Under the pieces are notes generated by a model. The model worked only from the letters and a program-made list of their open reading frames with translations. It was not told where the DNA came from and searched no databases. From positions 1 to 7,889 of the forward strand of contig JANXLS010000504.1 in the NCBI GenBank assembly GCA_025355035.1: a stretch of DNA of 7,889 nt, written 5' to 3'. A program made the position numbers and the translations under genes. This stretch comes from Planctomycetota bacterium (GTDB lineage: Bacteria > Planctomycetota > SZUA-567 > H5-PLA8). This document shows positions 4,872 through 7,889 of the stretch, piece after piece; positions within the stretch are counted from its first letter, which is position 1, and each line of letters starts with the position of its first letter.

Positions 4872-6272
4872 CTATAACCCGTCGATCCGCCCGGTCGAAT
4901 CGCCCAAGCGCGCCAGGTCTTTGACGCCCATCCGGTCCGCAAGACTCAACAGCAGATTGCTCATCGGCTTTCCGCCAAACCGGTTGTACCGCCCGGAAGT
5001 CAACGTCCCGCCTCCTCCGCCCGCTACGATGATCGGCAGATTCGAATGCGTGTGCCGATTCCCATCCCCGTTTCCGCAGCCGTAAACGATCATCGAATTT
5101 TGCAGCAGTGAATTTCCGTCGCGTTCTTTTGTCTCTTCCATCTTCGTCAGGAATCGCGCGAATTGCTTCATGTAAAACGCATCGATCTGCCCAATTTTAT
5201 CCAGCATATCCTGCTTGCCCTGATGGTGCGACAGCGAATGATGCCCTTCCGGAATTCCGATTTCTGGGAACGCGCGGTTGCTTCCTTCATTCGCGAGCAA
5301 AAACGTAGCGATGCGCGTCGAGTCCGTCTGAAACGCGATGTGCAACATGTCGTACATCAGCGCGATGTGTTCTTCGAATTTCGCCGGGATTCCATTCGGC
5401 GCATCGATCGTCGGGTTGGGCGTCCCGCCAAACGATTCCGCTTGCTGGATTCGCTTTTCAATTTCGCGCACGCTGGTCAGATACTGATCCAGTTTCGGCT
5501 TGTCCTTCTGGCCCAGCCTGTTCTCCAAATCCGCCGCGTCTTCGAGCACAAAATCCAGAATGGATCGCTGCTGAGCTTTGCGCCGTTCCAAACTCGCCGC
5601 GCGCTCTTCAGGCTTGCCCGCACCAAAAAGCCGCTCGAATACCTGCCGCGGATTCGCTTCCGGAGCAACCGGCGAAGTCGGCGATTTCCACGCCAGATTA
5701 TACTGATACGCGCACGAATACCCCGAGTCGCAATTGCCGCTCTTCCGCACCGCATCGCACGTCAACTCCAGCGACGAAAATCGCGTCAAATGCCCCACTT
5801 GTCGGGCCGTGAGTTGATCGATTGAAGGCCCTGCGTGAATATCCGCCCCCGCCGTTTTCCGCACGCGCACACCCGTCAGAAACGTCCCGCTCGCGCGAGC
5901 ATGATCGCCCGGACCATCCGGCCCCGCCGTCGATTCCTTGTGATCCAACCCACCCAGCACCTGAATACGGTTCTTCACCGGCGCGAGCGGCAGCATGGTC
6001 TTCGCCAGTTCAAACGCCTTGTCCTGCCCCGACGGCCACCAATTCAATTGATGCGCTCCGTTCGGAAAGTAAACATACGCCATCCGCAACGGCGCACCCG
6101 TTGCCGTCGACGCCAGCGGCGCGCCATCCGCCAACACACGCGACGCCGTTCTCAGCGATTCAAACGCCGGAAGCGCCAGACAAGCGCCGACGCCGCTCAA
6201 AAACGCGCGGCGATTCAAGCTCGCCTGCCGCTGTTGGCGCTTTTCAGTGGGATCAGTTGGAACGTTTTTCAT
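4872..6272 (-). CDS. DUF1552 protein with Tat signal
   Basis: A 466-residue exported protein of the DUF1552 family, which is expanded in Verrucomicrobiota, Planctomycetota and Acidobacteriota and has no established biochemical activity. Its fold is thought to be related to the DUF1501 / alkaline-phosphatase-like group; that is background and not visible here. The ATG at 6272 is preferred because GGAG lies seven bases upstream; an in-frame TTG at 6278 would sit only one base from that GGAG. Residues 19-27 (LNRRAFLSG) are a twin-arginine motif, followed by the hydrophobic stretch VGACLALPAF, so export is probably through Tat, of a folded protein. Characteristic blocks include MAYVYFPNGAHQLNWWP, LGGLDHKESTAGPDGPGDHA, GTFLTG, ELTCDAVRKSGNCDSGYSCAYQ, GHHSLSHHQ and YGCGNGDGNRHTHSNLPI. 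The repeated His, Asp and Cys in these blocks could bind metal (inference). Its start overlaps the end of the upstream gene by 20 bp, implying translational coupling. Confidence 0.93.
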   Translation of the reverse strand: MKNVPTDPTEKRQQRQASLNRRAFLSGVGACLALPAFESLRTASRVLADGAPLASTATGAPLRMAYVYFPNGAHQLNWWPSGQDKAFELAKTMLPLAPVKNRIQVLGGLDHKESTAGPDGPGDHARASGTFLTGVRVRKTAGADIHAGPSIDQLTARQVGHLTRFSSLELTCDAVRKSGNCDSGYSCAYQYNLAWKSPTSPVAPEANPRQVFERLFGAGKPEERAASLERRKAQQRSILDFVLEDAADLENRLGQKDKPKLDQYLTSVREIEKRIQQAESFGGTPNPTIDAPNGIPAKFEEHIALMYDMLHIAFQTDSTRIATFLLANEGSNRAFPEIGIPEGHHSLSHHQGKQDMLDKIGQIDAFYMKQFARFLTKMEETKERDGNSLLQNSMIVYGCGNGDGNRHTHSNLPIIVAGGGGGTLTSGRYNRFGGKPMSNLLLSLADRMGVKDLARLGDSTGRIDGL

Positions 6273-7889
6273 GGCCAAACTCCGCAGTGCGCCGTTTCAA
6301 AAAAGGAACCGATTCGACGATCCCGTTCATCAACGCCGAAAACTTTCCATCTTCCATTTCAAGCTTCTGAACAATCCGGTCAACGGCCTCCACATCGTAA
6401 TACTCCAATCCGCGACCAAGAGCATAGGTTAAACACTTTTCCGTCAAACAGCGATAAAACTCTCCCCGATGTTGCGTCTTCAAAATCTTTTTCAATGACC
6501 GGACGCTGTCGAATGCTTCACCCGTGACCAGGGTGCTCGCCGCATTAATCGCGACCTTGCGCTCGCTTGTTCGCCACGCACCCAACGCATTGAAATTTTC
6601 GAAAGCCAGCCCCAGCGGGTCCATCTGATTGTGGCACGAACTGCACAGCGGCTTCGCGCGATGAACTTCAAGGATCTCGCGCAAAGACGGTTCCTTCCCT
6701 TCAAAATGATCTTCCGAAGCCTCCAGCGCCGGTACTTCCGGCGGAGCGGGGCGCGTCGGTGAACCGAGTATATTGTCGAGTAAAAACAGCCCGCGTTTTA
6801 CCGGCGATGTGCGTGTCGGATTGGACGTGACAACCAGCAGCGTCCCCTGCGTGAGTAGGCCGCCGCGCGGACTATTCGGCGGCAACGTCACACGCCGCAT
6901 CTGATCGCCCTTCACGTCTGGAATGCCATAATGCTTCGCAAGTCGCTCATTCAAATACGTGTAGTCGCTGTCGAGCATGTCGAGAACGCTGCGGTCTTCC
7001 CGCATCACGCTCTCGAAAAACATTTCCGTTTCGCGTTTCATCGCGTTTCGCAATGAGCTGTCGAAATCCGTCACCGGACCGCGGAGTAAATCCTTCAGCC
7101 GCGCACGCACTTTCTCCTCTTCTGGCGCCCGTTTCTCGGGTACAGGCTTCCCCTCTTGAACCAACTGCCGCGTCTCCTCCTCACGCTTGTCCCGGATCGC
7201 CTGAAGGTCTTTGAACATCTGCGCCAATTCTTTATCAATGCCTGCATCGCGAGCGGACACCATCCGCGAATCGATGCTGATCCCCGAAACATCCCGCGCC
7301 TGCAACCACTGACCGACGAAATTTTCAACAAACGCTTCCGAACGTGAATCGCTCAACAGCCGGTTGAGTTGCTCGCCCACATGCGCCCGGAGGTCCTTCG
7401 TTTCCGCCAGTTCAATCAGTTCCGCGTCGGGCATCGTCGACCACAGAAAGTAGCTGAGCCGCGACGCCAGCGCATAATCGTCGAGCAGCGCAATTGGCTC
7501 GCCTCCACTGGGGGCCGCTCCGTCAAACGGCTCTTCCATCCGGAATAAAAAACGCGGCGAAGCCAGCACCGCAACCATAGCCTGCGCCACGCCCTGCTCG
7601 AATGTTTTCTTCGGAGCGGAATATCCCGTCTCAGCGATCTTCACGAGCCGACCCAACGTCCGAGTATCGACGGGCCGCCGAAACGCCCGCGTCGCAAATC
7701 GCTCTAAAATCTCTTTCGCATACGCCAGACGTTCAGCCAAATTCTCCGGCGCGTCCTTCGTAAAAAAGCGTTCGAAATTTTCCGGCCGCGCTGCCATCTC
7801 CGGCTCCAGCGGCCCGCGAATTTGCACCGCGACAATCTTCATGTCAATGTGTGTGCTGAGCTTCTGCGCCGCTCCGATCGGCTCCAGTT
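6253..7889 (-). CDS. DUF1595/1592/1588/1585 protein, N-terminus off window
   Basis: The C-terminal 544 residues of a large exported protein; the frame is open through base 7889, so the Met at 7842 is internal. Domains in order, in fragment residues: DUF1595 about 52-113 (EILERFATRAFRRPVD...FLFRME), DUF1592 about 134-310 (DDYALASRLSYFLWSTMPD), DUF1588 about 315-412 (RGGLLTQGTLLVVTSNPTRT, SPVKRG), a CSSCHNQMDPLG segment at 415-426, and DUF1585 about 450-525 (YALGRGLEYYD). Family members usually also carry an N-terminal c-type cytochrome domain and DUF1587, expected in the missing part. CxxCH at 415-419 could attach heme covalently, though here it may be structural. A charged helical stretch at 215-275 splits the DUF1592 and DUF1588 regions. 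The gene ends inside the start of the DUF1552 gene (TGA at 6253-6255 against ATG at 6272), so the two form an operon. Function is unknown; an electron-transfer or polymer-degradation role is often suggested but unproven. Confidence 0.93.
   Translation of the reverse strand, partial: LEPIGAAQKLSTHIDMKIVAVQIRGPLEPEMAARPENFERFFTKDAPENLAERLAYAKEILERFATRAFRRPVDTRTLGRLVKIAETGYSAPKKTFEQGVAQAMVAVLASPRFLFRMEEPFDGAAPSGGEPIALLDDYALASRLSYFLWSTMPDAELIELAETKDLRAHVGEQLNRLLSDSRSEAFVENFVGQWLQARDVSGISIDSRMVSARDAGIDKELAQMFKDLQAIRDKREEETRQLVQEGKPVPEKRAPEEEKVRARLKDLLRGPVTDFDSSLRNAMKRETEMFFESVMREDRSVLDMLDSDYTYLNERLAKHYGIPDVKGDQMRRVTLPPNSPRGGLLTQGTLLVVTSNPTRTSPVKRGLFLLDNILGSPTRPAPPEVPALEASEDHFEGKEPSLREILEVHRAKPLCSSCHNQMDPLGLAFENFNALGAWRTSERKVAINAASTLVTGEAFDSVRSLKKILKTQHRGEFYRCLTEKCLTYALGRGLEYYDVEAVDRIVQKLEMEDGKFSALMNGIVESVPFLKRRTAEFGHEKRSN

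Noticed and set aside
6253..6278. TTG at 6278 as start of the DUF1552 gene
   Set aside because: It adds two residues but lies one base after the GGAG, too close for initiation. The ATG at 6272 has the proper seven-base spacing.
5163..6527. Long plus-strand open frames (5163-5825, 5822-6370, 5835-6527)
   Set aside because: They lie antisense to the well-supported DUF1552 and DUF1592-type genes. Their Arg/His/Pro-rich translations are what GC-rich antisense frames give.

Overview
The window reads as chromosomal DNA from a Gram-negative, free-living bacterium of the Verrucomicrobiota / Planctomycetota / Acidobacteriota kind, with Verrucomicrobiota my first guess. The main reason is the pair of minus-strand genes for DUF1552 and DUF1595/1592/1588/1585 proteins. 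These paralogous families are typical of those phyla and rare elsewhere. The O/P-type porin with extra cysteines and the repeat-rich intergenic DNA fit the same picture. No rRNA, tRNA, transposase, CRISPR or phage gene is visible. The phylum is an inference, not a demonstrated fact.

Layout. (1) Positions 1-2108, plus strand: the 3' three-quarters of hisD (histidinol dehydrogenase) and a complete hisC (histidinol-phosphate aminotransferase). They are co-directional, with 68 bp between them, and look like part of a histidine operon. All catalytic and metal-binding residues expected in the visible parts are present. (2) Positions 2109-2935: 827 bp without a convincing gene but full of structure. 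In order it holds a heptanucleotide tandem repeat that can fold into a hairpin, an AT-rich array of four palindromic TGCACAT/ATGTGCA sites, a very long imperfect inverted repeat (about 163 bp), a short ATTCGCG direct repeat, two sigma70-like promoter candidates and a near-perfect operator-like dyad. (3) Positions 2936-4767, plus strand: a 59-aa one-helix, cysteine-rich membrane protein of the FeoB-associated type, then a 521-aa O/P-type outer-membrane porin that ends at a strong rho-independent terminator (4799-4831). (4) Positions 4872-7889, minus strand, converging on that terminator: a Tat-signal DUF1552 protein, preceded and overlapped by the C-terminal 544 residues of a DUF1595/1592/1588/1585 protein with a CxxCH motif. 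Its N-terminus lies beyond the window.

How the parts work together. hisD and hisC act late in histidine biosynthesis in the cytoplasm. The two minus-strand genes are almost certainly translationally coupled (20-bp overlap) and encode an exported pair whose biochemical role is not established. The small membrane protein and the porin are both envelope proteins. Each has its own ribosome-binding site and there is a promoter candidate between them, so their link is only positional.

The most interesting material is the 2.1-2.9 kb intergenic interval. Several different repeat families are stacked there between ordinary genes. One 11-bp piece of the heptad repeat recurs, inverted, just after the stop codon of the small gene. 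No new protein system is evident; if there is something undescribed here it is a non-coding or structural-RNA/repeat element.
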